In this document: positions 7,127 through 15,081 of the stretch, in pieces | Position numbering within the stretch: the stretch's first letter is position 1 | Layout: every line of letters starts with the position of its first letter | From: LB3-1 sp036401895 | GTDB taxonomy: Bacteria > Chloroflexota > Chloroflexia > Chloroflexales > Kallotenuaceae | DNA length: 45,734 bases | Assembly: GCA_036401895.1 (NCBI GenBank) | Contig: DASWTW010000401.1 | Coordinates: 1 to 45,734 of the forward strand | Direction of reading: 5' to 3' | Position numbers and translations under genes: made by a program | Notes under the pieces: model-generated | What the model was told of the DNA's origin: nothing | Seen by the model: only the letters and a program-made list of their open reading frames with translations | The model's database searches: none

Positions 7127-8437
7127 CTACTTCCCATTCGCCTCGTTCATCGCCGTGCACGCCGCCTGCACCGTCGCGATCGGATCGGCGTCGGTTTCGA
7201 GCACTTCGGCCAGCGCGCCGTCGAACGGACTCCAGAAGCGATCCAGCTCGGTGCGATTCGGCGCGGGCGTGCCCGACTTCGCCGACTCGAAGAGGTTAGC
7301 CAGCGCCGGGTTTGCGATCGCCAGGTTGGGGTTGGACGGAATGAACAAAGATTGCTCGACATAGCGCTGCTGCGCCTCCTGGCCGGTCAGCAGCAGCCCC
7401 AGCGCGATCGCCTGGTCGGGCTTGTCGGTGGCGGCGTTGAGATAGACTCCGGTTCCGCTCAGCAGCGGCCTGGCCGGTCCGGCGGGGCCGCTCGGCGTCG
7501 GCGCGACACCCAGCTGATCGCCGAGAGCAGCGCGATAATCCGCGAGCAGCCACGAGCCGTTGATCGCCAGATCAGCCTGGCCCTCCTTGAACAGCGCCTC
7601 GGCCTCGCGTCCGCTGGTCACAATCTGCGCGCCGGCGTTCTTTAGCTCGCGCAGATAGTTTAGGGCATCGGCGAAACCGCCCGCGTCCGCCACACAGCGA
7701 CCGTTCTCGTCGAAAAGCCGCCCGCCGAACGCGCCGAAGAAGCCGAAGTTATGAAACGTGCTGCGGATCAGCACCAGCGTCGTGCCGCCCTTGACGGCGT
7801 TGAGCAGCTCGTCGGTGGTGCGCGGCGGAGATTGAACCTTGCCGGCGTTGTAGTAGAGCGCCATTGTGGAGAGCGAGGCCGGAATCCCGTAGAGCTTGCC
7901 GTCAACCTTCATGCTCTCGATCGCGTTGGGCAGATACAGACTGGCCTGCTGGCCAACTGCAGAGTCCAGCTCACGCAGCAGCCCTGAGCGCGCCTCACGG
8001 CCAAGGCTATCGTTGGGAGCCAGTAGCAGATCGGGACCACCGCCCGCCGCCGCCTCGGTCTCGAAGCGATTGATAATCTCGTCGCCGGGCATCGCCACCG
8101 CCCCGATCTCAAGATTCGGCGTGGCCTGCCTGGCCTGCGCGACCAGCTCATTGATGATACCGGCCTCAGGTGAGTCGGCGGCGTAGCTGTGCCAGAGCGT
8201 CAGCGTATCGGGAGACGGAGTCGGCGGCGCGATCGAACTGTCAGCGGCGAGACTTTCGGTCGGGGCCGGCTGCTCGGCGGCGGGACTTTCGGTCGGCGCT
8301 GCGCTGGTCGTCGGCGCCATCGAGGGTGCACTGCTGGCGGAGGCAGTTGTGTTGGGCTCTAGTGGGATCGGTTCTGCGGTACTGCATGCGGACAGCATCA
8401 CAGCTACCAGAACAAAGAGAATTGCGATTCGCCGCAT
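7127..8437 (-). CDS. Extracellular solute-binding lipoprotein (carbohydrate ABC transporter type)
   Basis: The ATG at 8437 opens a signal peptide RRIAILFVLVAVMLSAC with lipobox LSAC; AGGAG lies 11 nt upstream. The 436-residue product then has a Ser/Thr/Pro/Glu linker (about residues 20-75) and a family 1 (MalE/UgpB-like) binding-protein fold. Typical segments are TLTLWHSYAADSPEAG, GDEIINRFETEAAAGGGPDLLLA, GKLYGIPASLSTMALYYNAG, LAINGSWLLADYRAALG and GTGVYLNAATDKPDQA. Such proteins capture sugars for an ABC importer in the membrane. No permease or ATPase gene is adjacent, so it is an orphan here. An extended -10 box TGCTATCAT (8490-8482) lies upstream. Its 3' end is duplicated at 6263-6337. Confidence 0.92.
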   Translation of the reverse strand: MRRIAILFVLVAVMLSACSTAEPIPLEPNTTASASSAPSMAPTTSAAPTESPAAEQPAPTESLAADSSIAPPTPSPDTLTLWHSYAADSPEAGIINELVAQARQATPNLEIGAVAMPGDEIINRFETEAAAGGGPDLLLAPNDSLGREARSGLLRELDSAVGQQASLYLPNAIESMKVDGKLYGIPASLSTMALYYNAGKVQSPPRTTDELLNAVKGGTTLVLIRSTFHNFGFFGAFGGRLFDENGRCVADAGGFADALNYLRELKNAGAQIVTSGREAEALFKEGQADLAINGSWLLADYRAALGDQLGVAPTPSGPAGPARPLLSGTGVYLNAATDKPDQAIALGLLLTGQEAQQRYVEQSLFIPSNPNLAIANPALANLFESAKSGTPAPNRTELDRFWSPFDGALAEVLETDADPIATVQAACTAMNEANGK

Positions 8438-8527
8438 GAAGAATGGAACTCCTGTCTCGTTAAGTCGGCTTGCCGCGCAACATGATAGCACGATTAGCGC
8501 AACGGGACAGGTTCAATGTCAACAAAA

Positions 8528-8557
8528 GCCCCTCTCCTGTAGCAACGGGAGAGGGGC
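8528..8557 (-). terminator. REP-like hairpin acting as terminator of the EF-G-like gene
   Basis: On the minus strand GCCCCTCTCC and GGAGAGGGGC form a 10-bp stem followed by TTTTGTT, about 40 nt after the EF-G-like stop codon. The adjoining 8558-8577 (CAATGCGAAGCATGGGGTGAGAG) matches the GGGTGAGGGC flank of the REP-like elements at 21687 and 33533. Confidence 0.75.
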
Positions 8558-8596
8558 AATGCGAAGCATGGGGTGAGAGCCTCTTTACGCCAACAC

Positions 8597-10702
8597 CTAC
8601 GCGGCGTGCGCGGCGGCCTGCTGCGTCTGCTCCTTGATCTGATCCGCCAGATGGGCCGGCACATCCTCGTAGTGGTTGAAGCTCATCGAGAACGTGCCGC
8701 GTCCTTGCGTGATCGAGCGCAGATCCGTAGAGTAGCGCTGGCACTCGGCTAGCGGCACATGCGCCGTCACCGTGGTGCGATTGCCCTCGGTGTTGACGCC
8801 CATGATGCGCCCGCGCCGTGTGTTGAGATCGCTCATCACGTCGCCGGTGAACTGATCCGGCACATTGATCTGTAGCTCATAGATCGGCTCCATGAGCGCA
8901 GGCTGCGCCTTGACCACGGCCTGCTTGAAGCCCTGGTAGCCGGCGGTCTTGAACGCGATTTCCTTACTGTCGACAGGATGCTCCTTGCCGTCGTAGATCG
9001 CCACGCGCACATCGACCATCGGGCTGCCCGAGATAAGCCCGTCGTGCATGGCCTCGCGAATGCCCTTCTCGATCGCCGGCGCGAAGCTGCGGCTGATCAC
9101 GCCGCCGACGATCTCCCACACAAACTCCAGCGGATCTTCACGAGTCGGATCGCTCGGCAGCGGCTCGACACGCATCGACACGTTGGCGTACTGGCCCGCA
9201 CCGCCGGTCTGCTTCTTGTGAATATACGTCGTCTCGGCTTTGGAGCGGATCGTCTCGCGGTAAGCTACGCGCGGCAGCTCAAGATCGATCAGCACGCTGA
9301 ACTTGCGCTTCAAACGATCGGCGATATTCTGGAGATGCGTCTCGCTCAGGCCGCTCAGCAGCGTATCGCCGGTGAGCGAGTCGCGGCCAACCTGAAGCGC
9401 CGGATCTTCCTCCATGACGCGATGCAGCGCCGTGCCCATCTTGTCCTGGTCGGCGCGCGAGTGCGGCTTGACCGCTGCGGTAAAGGCCGGAGCCGGATAC
9501 TGAATGCTGCGCAGCTGGACCGGATGGTCGTGCGCGCAGAGCGTATCGCCGCTGGTCGTCTCGGCAAGCTTGATGATCGCGCACAGATCGCCGGGTCCGG
9601 CCTCGTGGATCGCGCTCTGCTCCGTGCCCTTCACGGCGTACAGCTGGCCGATGCGCTCGTCTTTGCGCGTCCGGCGATTGTGGACAGTCGAGTTGGAGTG
9701 CAGCTCCCCCGAGTAGACGCGCACATAGCTGATCTTGCCGACGTGCGGATCGACCGTGGTCTTGAAGACCAGCGCCGCCAGCGGATCGGTCTTGGTCGGA
9801 TTAAGCTTAATCGCCTTGCCGCTGTTGAGATCGGTCGCGTTGGCGATCTTGCGCGCCGCCGACGGGAAGCTATCCATCATACCGTCGAGCAGCTGCGCGA
9901 TGCCGGCCAGCGCAGTCGCCGAGCCGACAAAGACCGGCACGATCGTGTTGTTGTTGATGCCCGCGCGCAGGCCGTCGCGCAGCTCATCCAGCGACAGCGC
10001 ATCAGCGCCGCCCTCCAGATATTTCTCGATCAAGTCGTCGTTGGTCACGGCGATCTTATCGACCAGCGCCTCGCGCAGCTCGCTCTCGCGGTCGACATAG
10101 TCGTCGGGAATATCAGCCTCCTCAAATGAGCCGTCGTGCTTGGGGCTGATCATCCAGGCGCGCTGGCGACGCAGCGAGATAATGCCGCGAAAATCTTTCT
10201 GGCTACCGATCGGCAGCTGCATGGGGATCACCGCGCCGTCGAGGATCGTCTGGGCATCTTGCACCGCGCGATCGAAGTCGGCGTTCTCGCGATCCATCTT
10301 GTTGACGAAAATAATCACCGGCACGTTGGCAGCTTTCGCCGCCTGCCAGACCATCTCGGTGCCGACCTCGACGCCGGCCGAGGCGTCCATCACGATCACC
10401 GCGCCGTCGATCACACGCATCGCGGCGGCAACCTCCGAGGCATAGTCGGCGGAGCCGGGCACGTCCAGCAGATTAATCTTGTCGTTCTTCCATTCGAGAG
10501 GCGCGATCGCGAGGTTGATCGATTGGCGGCGCTCTTTTTCGTCGGGATCGTAATCCGTGACGGTGTTGCCATCTTCGACGCGACCCAGGCGGGTGGTGGC
10601 GTGGGCGCAGTGGAGCAGCGCCTCAACAAGCGTGGTCTTACCACAGCCAGCGTGACCGAAGATGCCGACATTGTGGATCTGTTCGGGGCCGTAGGGCTTC
10701 AT
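8597..10702 (-). CDS. Elongation factor G-like translational GTPase (EF-G2 type)
   Basis: The ATG at 10702 is 5 nt after AAGGAGG and gives 701 residues. GTPase motifs are G1 GHAGCGKTTL (about residues 15-24), G3 DVPGS and G4 NKMD. The P-loop and G3 differ from canonical EF-G (AHIDAGKTT and DTPGH), which is typical of the EF-G-like paralogue group (mycobacterial FusA2 and similar). Domains II to V follow, including KTTVDPHVGKISYVRVYSG, the domain IV segment KKQTGGAGQYANV and the C-terminal RRGRIMGVNTEG. Full-length EF-G promotes ribosomal translocation; the paralogue's role is not settled. The gene stands alone, with an unusually long leader of about 245 nt and a REP-like terminator. Confidence 0.93.
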   Translation of the reverse strand: MKPYGPEQIHNVGIFGHAGCGKTTLVEALLHCAHATTRLGRVEDGNTVTDYDPDEKERRQSINLAIAPLEWKNDKINLLDVPGSADYASEVAAAMRVIDGAVIVMDASAGVEVGTEMVWQAAKAANVPVIIFVNKMDRENADFDRAVQDAQTILDGAVIPMQLPIGSQKDFRGIISLRRQRAWMISPKHDGSFEEADIPDDYVDRESELREALVDKIAVTNDDLIEKYLEGGADALSLDELRDGLRAGINNNTIVPVFVGSATALAGIAQLLDGMMDSFPSAARKIANATDLNSGKAIKLNPTKTDPLAALVFKTTVDPHVGKISYVRVYSGELHSNSTVHNRRTRKDERIGQLYAVKGTEQSAIHEAGPGDLCAIIKLAETTSGDTLCAHDHPVQLRSIQYPAPAFTAAVKPHSRADQDKMGTALHRVMEEDPALQVGRDSLTGDTLLSGLSETHLQNIADRLKRKFSVLIDLELPRVAYRETIRSKAETTYIHKKQTGGAGQYANVSMRVEPLPSDPTREDPLEFVWEIVGGVISRSFAPAIEKGIREAMHDGLISGSPMVDVRVAIYDGKEHPVDSKEIAFKTAGYQGFKQAVVKAQPALMEPIYELQINVPDQFTGDVMSDLNTRRGRIMGVNTEGNRTTVTAHVPLAECQRYSTDLRSITQGRGTFSMSFNHYEDVPAHLADQIKEQTQQAAAHAA

Positions 10703-10947
10703 GTAGTCCTCCTTGACCAAATGCTGCACAACAATACAGATGGACAAAGCACGCTACCGAGCCGTCAGAACGCAGGTGGGGAATCTACGTGGCTGATAGC
10801 TGAGTTACATAGACAACAAAACCTCCTTGGTGGTACGGTAAATTGATTGGGTGGCTCACCACCTCGGGAGCCGGAAGCGAGCGCGGGCGTGCATCACATG
10901 ATTCCCAGAGCGCTCACGTTTTTTGCTGAACAGCGCCGATCCTGGTT
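10703..10947 (-). promoter_or_regulatory. Leader of the EF-G-like gene with a minimal upstream ORF
   Basis: This 245-bp gap holds no supported protein gene. On the minus strand it contains a second perfect AAGGAGG (10828-10822) followed by TTTTGTTG TCT ATG TAA, giving TTG-TCT-ATG-TAA at 10816-10805 or simply ATG-TAA. A GGTGG-TGAG-CCACC hairpin lies just 5' (about 10849-10862). A strong ribosome binding site leading only to a start-stop pair suggests a regulatory mini-ORF. This is inference; no promoter is clear. Confidence 0.4.
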
Positions 10948-11493
10948 TTACTCCGGCTCGTCGTCCCAGGCAACCGCCGTGGTCGTGCCGGACTGCCAGT
11001 CCTGGCGCAAAATCGCGTAGCCGATCGTGTCGAAGCGCGCGCCGTCGAGTGTGGGCCAGGCGCTGCGGTAGTGCGCCTCCTTGACGTAGCCGCAGCGGCG
11101 AAACGTTTTACGCATCGCCAGATTATCCTGCCGCGTATTGCCCTCGATCCGCTGAATCTCGGGTAGCATCGTAAACAGATGCTCGGTCGCCCAGCGCAGC
11201 GCCTGCACGCCGATGCCCTGCCCGCGACACTGCGCGCGAATGCGAAAATCGAGCTGCGGCGTGGAATCAAGCAGATCATGCATACGCACAATTCCGGCAC
11301 GCTCACCGCCCGCGCCGACGATCCACCAGACCTGGTTGTCGTCGCCGCTGTACCAGCCCTTAGCGATCCAGTCGCGCACAACGTCCGGCGTCGGATTGGC
11401 GTACACGAAGTAGTCCCAGGTCTCCGACGTGATCAGATCGACCAGCGCGTCGGCCTCGTCCTCGGCGAATTGTTGAAACGTGACCTGCATCAT
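10948..11493 (-). CDS. GNAT family N-acetyltransferase
   Basis: This 181-residue protein resembles RimJ/RimL-type GNAT enzymes. It has an N-terminal VTFQQFAEDEADALVDLI, a central segment WWIVGAGGERAGIVRMHDLL, the acetyl-CoA loop RAQCRGQGIGVQALRWA (canonical R/QxxGxG/A) and the family-typical NTRQDNLAMRKTFRRCGYV, in which Asn-x-x-Ala-x-x-x-Phe-x-x-x-Gly-Tyr is clear. It should acetylate an amine, perhaps a protein N-terminus or a small molecule. Two consecutive ATG codons (11493 and 11490) are possible starts; the second is better spaced from GGCAGG. It reads in the same direction as the EF-G-like gene downstream but is probably separate, given the long leader between them. Confidence 0.88.
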   Translation of the reverse strand: MMQVTFQQFAEDEADALVDLITSETWDYFVYANPTPDVVRDWIAKGWYSGDDNQVWWIVGAGGERAGIVRMHDLLDSTPQLDFRIRAQCRGQGIGVQALRWATEHLFTMLPEIQRIEGNTRQDNLAMRKTFRRCGYVKEAHYRSAWPTLDGARFDTIGYAILRQDWQSGTTTAVAWDDEPE

Positions 11494-11518
11494 GCCTGCC
11501 GTTTCGAATGAACGTAAA

Positions 11519-11545
11519 CGGGCTGCGCGATTTCTGCGCAGCCCG
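11519..11545 (-). terminator. Hairpin terminator after the meaB operon
   Basis: A perfect 10-bp stem CGGGCTGCGC / GCGCAGCCCG with a 7-nt loop starts 10 nt after the meaB stop codon. The minus-strand tail TTTACGTT is only partly T-rich. Confidence 0.75.
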
Positions 11546-11554
11546 CTTAAACCC

Positions 11555-12508
11555 CTATTTTAGCTCAGGCACACCGAGCGCTTCGGCCAGCATCCTTTCC
11601 GCAGCCGTGTAAGGATCGACCTCGCGCGCCTGGATGCGGGCCAGTGTTGCCTCGCGCTGCTCCTGCGGCACGCGCTCTCGGATCAGATCCAGAGCCAGAC
11701 CTTGCAGAATTCCACGAAACTCACGCTCGATCCGCTCGCGCTCACGCTCGGCCAGATGGCCCGTGCTCTTGAGATGCTGCCAGTGCCCTTCGATCGCGTC
11801 GATCGCCTGGGGAATGCCGCTACCTCGGGTCGCAACCGTCATCACGATCGGAACGCTCCAGCCCTGCCGGGGAGCGCCGCCGAGCTGCATCATGGTTTGC
11901 AGATGCCGCCGCGTTTTTTCGGCGTCCTCGCGATCGGCCTTATTGACCACGAACACATCAGCGATCTCCAGGATACCGGCTTTGATCGCCTGCACGTCGT
12001 CGCCAAGCCCTGGCACCTCGACCACAATCGTGGTGTGCGCCTCGCGCGCGATCTCGACCTCGGCCTGGCCCGCGCCGATCGTCTCGACAATAATCTTATC
12101 GAAGCCGGCTGCGTCCAGCGCCTTGACCACATCGCCGGTCGCACGAGCGATGCCGCCGAGCTGGCCCCGGCTGGCCATCGAGCGCACAAACACGCCTGCG
12201 TCGCCGCCGAGCGGCTGCATACGAATGCGGTCGCCCAGGATCGCGCCGCCGGTAAAGGGCGATGTCGGATCGACCGCCAGAATGCCGACCGTTGAGCCGC
12301 GCCGCCGAAGCTCAAGCGCCAGCTCGTTGACCAGCGTGCTTTTGCCGGCGCCTGGCGGCCCAGTCACGCCGATCACATGGGCCTGGCCCGTGTACTGATA
12401 CAGCTTCGCCAGCGCACGATGACCGTCATCGCCGCCGTTCTCGACGATCGTCACCAGCCGCGAGAGCGCCCGCCGATCGCCGTTGCGCATCTGATCGATC
12501 AGTCCCAC
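11555..12508 (-). CDS. meaB: MeaB/ArgK-type GTPase, chaperone of B12-dependent mutase
   Basis: This 317-residue protein is a close match to the MeaB/ArgK G3E GTPases. It has the P-loop GPPGAGKST at residues 50-58, the conserved AVDPTSPFTGGAILGDRIRM, SMASRGQLGG, DKIIVETIGAGQAEVEI with the Walker B-like Glu, the VPGLGDDVQAIKAG switch region and the NKAD guanine-specificity motif. It should load, protect and reactivate adenosylcobalamin in a methylmalonyl-CoA-type mutase in the cytoplasm. It begins 6 nt after the stop of the cobalamin-binding subunit gene, so the two form an operon. A terminator follows. The large catalytic mutase subunit is not in this window. Confidence 0.96.
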   Translation of the reverse strand: MGLIDQMRNGDRRALSRLVTIVENGGDDGHRALAKLYQYTGQAHVIGVTGPPGAGKSTLVNELALELRRRGSTVGILAVDPTSPFTGGAILGDRIRMQPLGGDAGVFVRSMASRGQLGGIARATGDVVKALDAAGFDKIIVETIGAGQAEVEIAREAHTTIVVEVPGLGDDVQAIKAGILEIADVFVVNKADREDAEKTRRHLQTMMQLGGAPRQGWSVPIVMTVATRGSGIPQAIDAIEGHWQHLKSTGHLAERERERIEREFRGILQGLALDLIRERVPQEQREATLARIQAREVDPYTAAERMLAEALGVPELK

Positions 12509-12514
12509 AGCGGC

Positions 12515-12937
12515 CTACACTTCCGCGCCCGAGAAGCGCTCGGGCTTGACGTTGCTGCGGATAAACTCGACGATGTCGTTGGTGGAAGCGCCGGGACCAT
12601 AGACCGCCGCGATGCCGTGGTCGCGCCGCAGGATCTCGGCGTCGCTATCGGAGATAATGCCGCCCGCCACGATCAGCACATCGTCGACGCCGCCCTGGTG
12701 CAGCAGCTCGGTGATCTTGGGCAGCAGCGTCATATGCGCGCCCGAGAGGATCGACAGGCCGATCACGTCGACGTCTTCTTGCAGCGCGGCATCCACGATC
12801 ATCTGCGGCGTCTGCTGAAGGCCGGTATAGACCACCTCCATACCGGCGTCGCGCAAGGCCCGCGCGATCACCTTTGCGCCGCGATCGTGGCCGTCGAGAC
12901 CAGGCTTGGCGACAAGAACTCGTATTTTACGCTCCAT
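12515..12937 (-). CDS. Stand-alone cobalamin-binding subunit of methylmalonyl-CoA-type mutase
   Basis: This 140-residue protein is the C-terminal B12-binding domain of acyl-CoA mutases as a separate polypeptide. It starts RKIRVLVAKPGLDGHDRG, carrying the cobalamin motif DxHxxG (Asp15, His17, Gly20) where His supplies the lower axial ligand. SxL appears in IGLSILSGAHM and GG in VLIVAGGI. Split mutases of this form (large subunit plus small B12 subunit) occur in archaea and several bacteria, including Chloroflexota. The likely reaction is interconversion of methylmalonyl-CoA and succinyl-CoA, but the small subunit alone cannot distinguish isobutyryl- or ethylmalonyl-CoA mutases. AAGGA precedes the ATG at 12937, and a recognisable promoter lies 45-75 nt upstream. 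Confidence 0.93.
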   Translation of the reverse strand: MERKIRVLVAKPGLDGHDRGAKVIARALRDAGMEVVYTGLQQTPQMIVDAALQEDVDVIGLSILSGAHMTLLPKITELLHQGGVDDVLIVAGGIISDSDAEILRRDHGIAAVYGPGASTNDIVEFIRSNVKPERFSGAEV

Positions 12938-12980
12938 TGCGTGTCCTTTGCGAAGAATAGTTCGTTAGAACTTTGTTTAT

Positions 12981-13010
12981 ATTCTAGCACCGGGTCTTGA
13001 CAGGATGCAA
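12981..13010 (-). promoter_or_regulatory. Promoter of the B12-subunit/meaB operon
   Basis: On the minus strand TTGCAT (13010-13005), an 18-nt spacer and TAGAAT (12986-12981) form a good sigma-70-like promoter; a TGC precedes the -10 box, making it an extended -10. The start site would lie about 35 nt before the ATG. No cobalamin riboswitch fits in so short a leader. Confidence 0.7.
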
Positions 13011-13025
13011 CCTACCTCACCCGAT

Positions 13026-14006
13026 CTAGGATTTTCGGCGCGGCTTGCGGCGGCCAAAGAGCATTGAGCCCAGGCTGCGATCGATCACGGCATCATCCTG
13101 GCCGTAAAAATCGCTCTCGCCGGGCCGCATGTTGGGCTGCGATGTGGCCCACTGCGCGTGCGCATCGCGCGCATGGTTGAAGATCGCCTCAAGCTGATCG
13201 GGATGCGAGAGATTATCGCGGATCTCGACCAGCACACGGATCAGATCGTTGAGCCAGCGCTCGATCGCCTCGCTGTTGCTCTGGGCAATCGCGCGACTCT
13301 GCTCGGGATCGGAGCCGGCCAGATCGACCATCGCCCCGAAGCTGGTGCTGCCGATCGCCTGCATCTCGCGCCATCCACTGCTGCGGCTGACGGCCTCCAT
13401 CAGCGCGATCGCCAGCAGCTGCGGCAGATGATCGACACCGCCGATATAAGCGTCGTGCTCAACCGCGTCGATGTAGTAGGGCTTCGCGCCGATCGCCGTC
13501 ACCAGCAGGTCCATGGTGTTGATCGCGTTGGGCTGGGCGTGAACGCTGGATACCAGGCAGTAGATCGCGCCTTTGAAAAGATCGATCGACGGCTTGCTGG
13601 GACGCTTGCCGGTGTAGCTCAGCAGCGGATGCCCGCCGATAAAATCGACAGTGCGCGGCAGCACCTCGGAGGCCAGCTGGAGCACCTGGGTTTTGGTGCT
13701 GCTCACGTCCGAGACGACGGTGCCGTGCTTCACGTGCGGCGCGATCGCGCTGAAGGTTTCGGCAAGCTCGGCGGGCGGCACGCTCACAAAGATCAGATCG
13801 GCCTCACGCACCGCGTCGGCAAGGTCGCGCGCCTCGCGATCGATCATCAAACGGCCGCGCGCATCCTGCAACGTGCGCCTGTTCTTGTCCCAGCCCGTGA
13901 TCACGGGCCGTCCGGTCGGCAGCGCCTCTTGATCCAGCGTGCCAAGCGCCAGCCCCAGCGAGCTACCCAGCAGATCGAGCCCGATGATGGAGATATTGAG
14001 TGGCAT
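13026..14006 (-). CDS. tyrA: Prephenate dehydrogenase
   Basis: This 326-residue protein has an N-terminal Rossmann fold with SIIGLDLLGSSLGLAL (variant of GxGxxG), the WDKNRRTLQDA segment and LIFVSVPPAELAETF. It continues with TVVSDVSSTKTQV and FIGGHPLLSYTGK, where the His corresponds to the family's substrate-site HP motif (normally GGHPMAG). An all-helical dimerisation domain contains VEHDAYIGGVDHLPQLLA, matching the conserved HD/H-P-Q helix. It should convert prephenate to 4-hydroxyphenylpyruvate with NAD, in tyrosine synthesis; the arogenate activity of relatives cannot be excluded. Chorismate synthase lies nearby (15082-16152), so the locus is an aromatic amino acid cluster. AGGA lies 7 nt upstream of the ATG. 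No ACT domain is present. Confidence 0.9.
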   Translation of the reverse strand: MPLNISIIGLDLLGSSLGLALGTLDQEALPTGRPVITGWDKNRRTLQDARGRLMIDREARDLADAVREADLIFVSVPPAELAETFSAIAPHVKHGTVVSDVSSTKTQVLQLASEVLPRTVDFIGGHPLLSYTGKRPSKPSIDLFKGAIYCLVSSVHAQPNAINTMDLLVTAIGAKPYYIDAVEHDAYIGGVDHLPQLLAIALMEAVSRSSGWREMQAIGSTSFGAMVDLAGSDPEQSRAIAQSNSEAIERWLNDLIRVLVEIRDNLSHPDQLEAIFNHARDAHAQWATSQPNMRPGESDFYGQDDAVIDRSLGSMLFGRRKPRRKS

Positions 14007-14043
14007 TGCTATATCCTGTATTTGAATTACAATCTTGTGTTCA

Positions 14044-14063
14044 GGGCGTGATAAATCACGCCC
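14044..14063. repeat. Perfect palindrome upstream of tyrA
   Basis: GGGCGTGA-TAAA-TCACGCCC, continued by CCTACG, lies 38-57 nt before the tyrA start codon. It resembles the GTAGGGGCG...CGCCC dispersed inverted repeats found in many bacterial genomes. It could also be an operator or a transcript hairpin. Confidence 0.6.
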
Positions 14064-14128
14064 CTACGAAACAATTCGCCCATTCGCAACTGTAAAGCGC
14101 TTACTCTGGCTCCGTCGTTCGTCTAATC

Positions 14129-14202
14129 CCTTGTTCCTTTGTTCTTTGTTCTGTTGTTCTAGGTTCTCCGTTAGGTTCTAGGTTCTAGGTTCTAGGTTCT
14201 CC
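14129..14202. repeat. TTTGTTC / TAGGTTC heptamer array
   Basis: Units run TTGTTCC, TTTGTTC, TTTGTTC, TGTTGTTC, then TAGGTTC repeated about five times with a CTCCGT interruption. The array ends 1 nt from the TGA stop codon (14206-14204) of the membrane-protein gene read on the minus strand. It fills most of the gap between that gene and tyrA. Confidence 0.85.
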
Positions 14203-14203
14203 G

Positions 14204-15076
14204 TCACCCTTCCGGCTGCACCTGCGACAGCAGCAGCGCCTCGGTCAGCACGATCACCAGCGCCAGCAGGCCAAACGTCACCGGCGAGAGCACGCGCAGC
14301 CCGGCCATCACCAGCGAGACCACGATCAGCAGGCCGATCTCGTAGGCCTGGCGTCGGGCGCGGCCAACGTCGAGGCGATGAATGCGCAGCTTGTAGTAGC
14401 GCTGGCCGAGCAGGTAGATCAGCGGCACGATCGCGGCGCTGACGGCGTAGAAGATCGCCAGGAAGAGCAGCAGGTAGACCGGCAGATCCGGCAGATCCAG
14501 CAGCCAGCCGCTGGGCGCCGGCACAAAGGCCAGGATGTAGCCCAGCAGCCCAAAGCCGACCATGCTCTGCCAGCCGATGCCGGGCAGCGCCAGCCGCAGC
14601 TGGATCGGCACGAACGTAGTGGCGGCGGCGGCAGCCCAGATCAGCGGCACCAGCAGCTGTGAGAGACCCGTAGCCTGCGTTCGATCAGGCGCCGTCATCA
14701 GCAGCGCAATCGCCGCCACCCACCCCAGGATCGCCAAGCCGACCACGAGCGGCTTCGCACGCCACGGCCCGCTCATCGGCTCGGGCTCCCAGTCGAGCAC
14801 CACCGGCTCGCGCACCCGTTTGGGCGTGGGCGGGTTGATCGGCTGTGAGCGCACCCGCGTTTTACGCTCATCGACCTGCTGCTGCTCAAGGCGACGCTTC
14901 AGGGAGCGCGGATGCGGCGCGGATGAAAGCGCCTCGGGCGGTGCTTCCAGCAGCATCGGCTCGGCGGCGGGCTGCGACTCAGGCGCGGCAGGCTGCGGCG
15001 TTTCCTCCGCCGGCGTCTCGATCGGAGCGGCGGGCGTGGGCTCCGGGTTTGGTTTAGGATCTTCGTGCTCAGACAT
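14204..15076 (-). CDS. Membrane protein of unknown function with long Pro/Glu-rich N-terminus
   Basis: The 290-residue product has a cytoplasmic-looking N-terminal tail (about residues 1-105) very rich in Pro, Glu and Ala and containing basic patches (RSLKRRLEQQQVDERKTR). About five or six hydrophobic segments follow near residues 108-127, 136-156, 168-184, 194-222, 245-262 and 265-282. No catalytic motif is seen and I do not recognise the family. It begins 5 nt after the stop of aroC and is therefore the last gene of a three-gene operon (TPR membrane protein, aroC, this gene). Its stop codon abuts a heptamer repeat array. Confidence 0.8.
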   Translation of the reverse strand: MSEHEDPKPNPEPTPAAPIETPAEETPQPAAPESQPAAEPMLLEAPPEALSSAPHPRSLKRRLEQQQVDERKTRVRSQPINPPTPKRVREPVVLDWEPEPMSGPWRAKPLVVGLAILGWVAAIALLMTAPDRTQATGLSQLLVPLIWAAAAATTFVPIQLRLALPGIGWQSMVGFGLLGYILAFVPAPSGWLLDLPDLPVYLLLFLAIFYAVSAAIVPLIYLLGQRYYKLRIHRLDVGRARRQAYEIGLLIVVSLVMAGLRVLSPVTFGLLALVIVLTEALLLSQVQPEG

Positions 15077-15081
15077 AGGCG

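Noticed and set aside
8978..10129. Plus-strand frame (383 codons) opposite the EF-G-like gene
   Set aside because: Antisense shadow of a conserved GTPase; no start signal.
12938..13025. Cobalamin riboswitch ahead of the B12-subunit gene
   Set aside because: The predicted promoter leaves a leader of about 35 nt, far too short, and no B12-box is seen.
14129..14202. Possible CRISPR array in the heptamer regions
   Set aside because: Units are 7-9 bp and contiguous with no spacers, and no cas genes are present.
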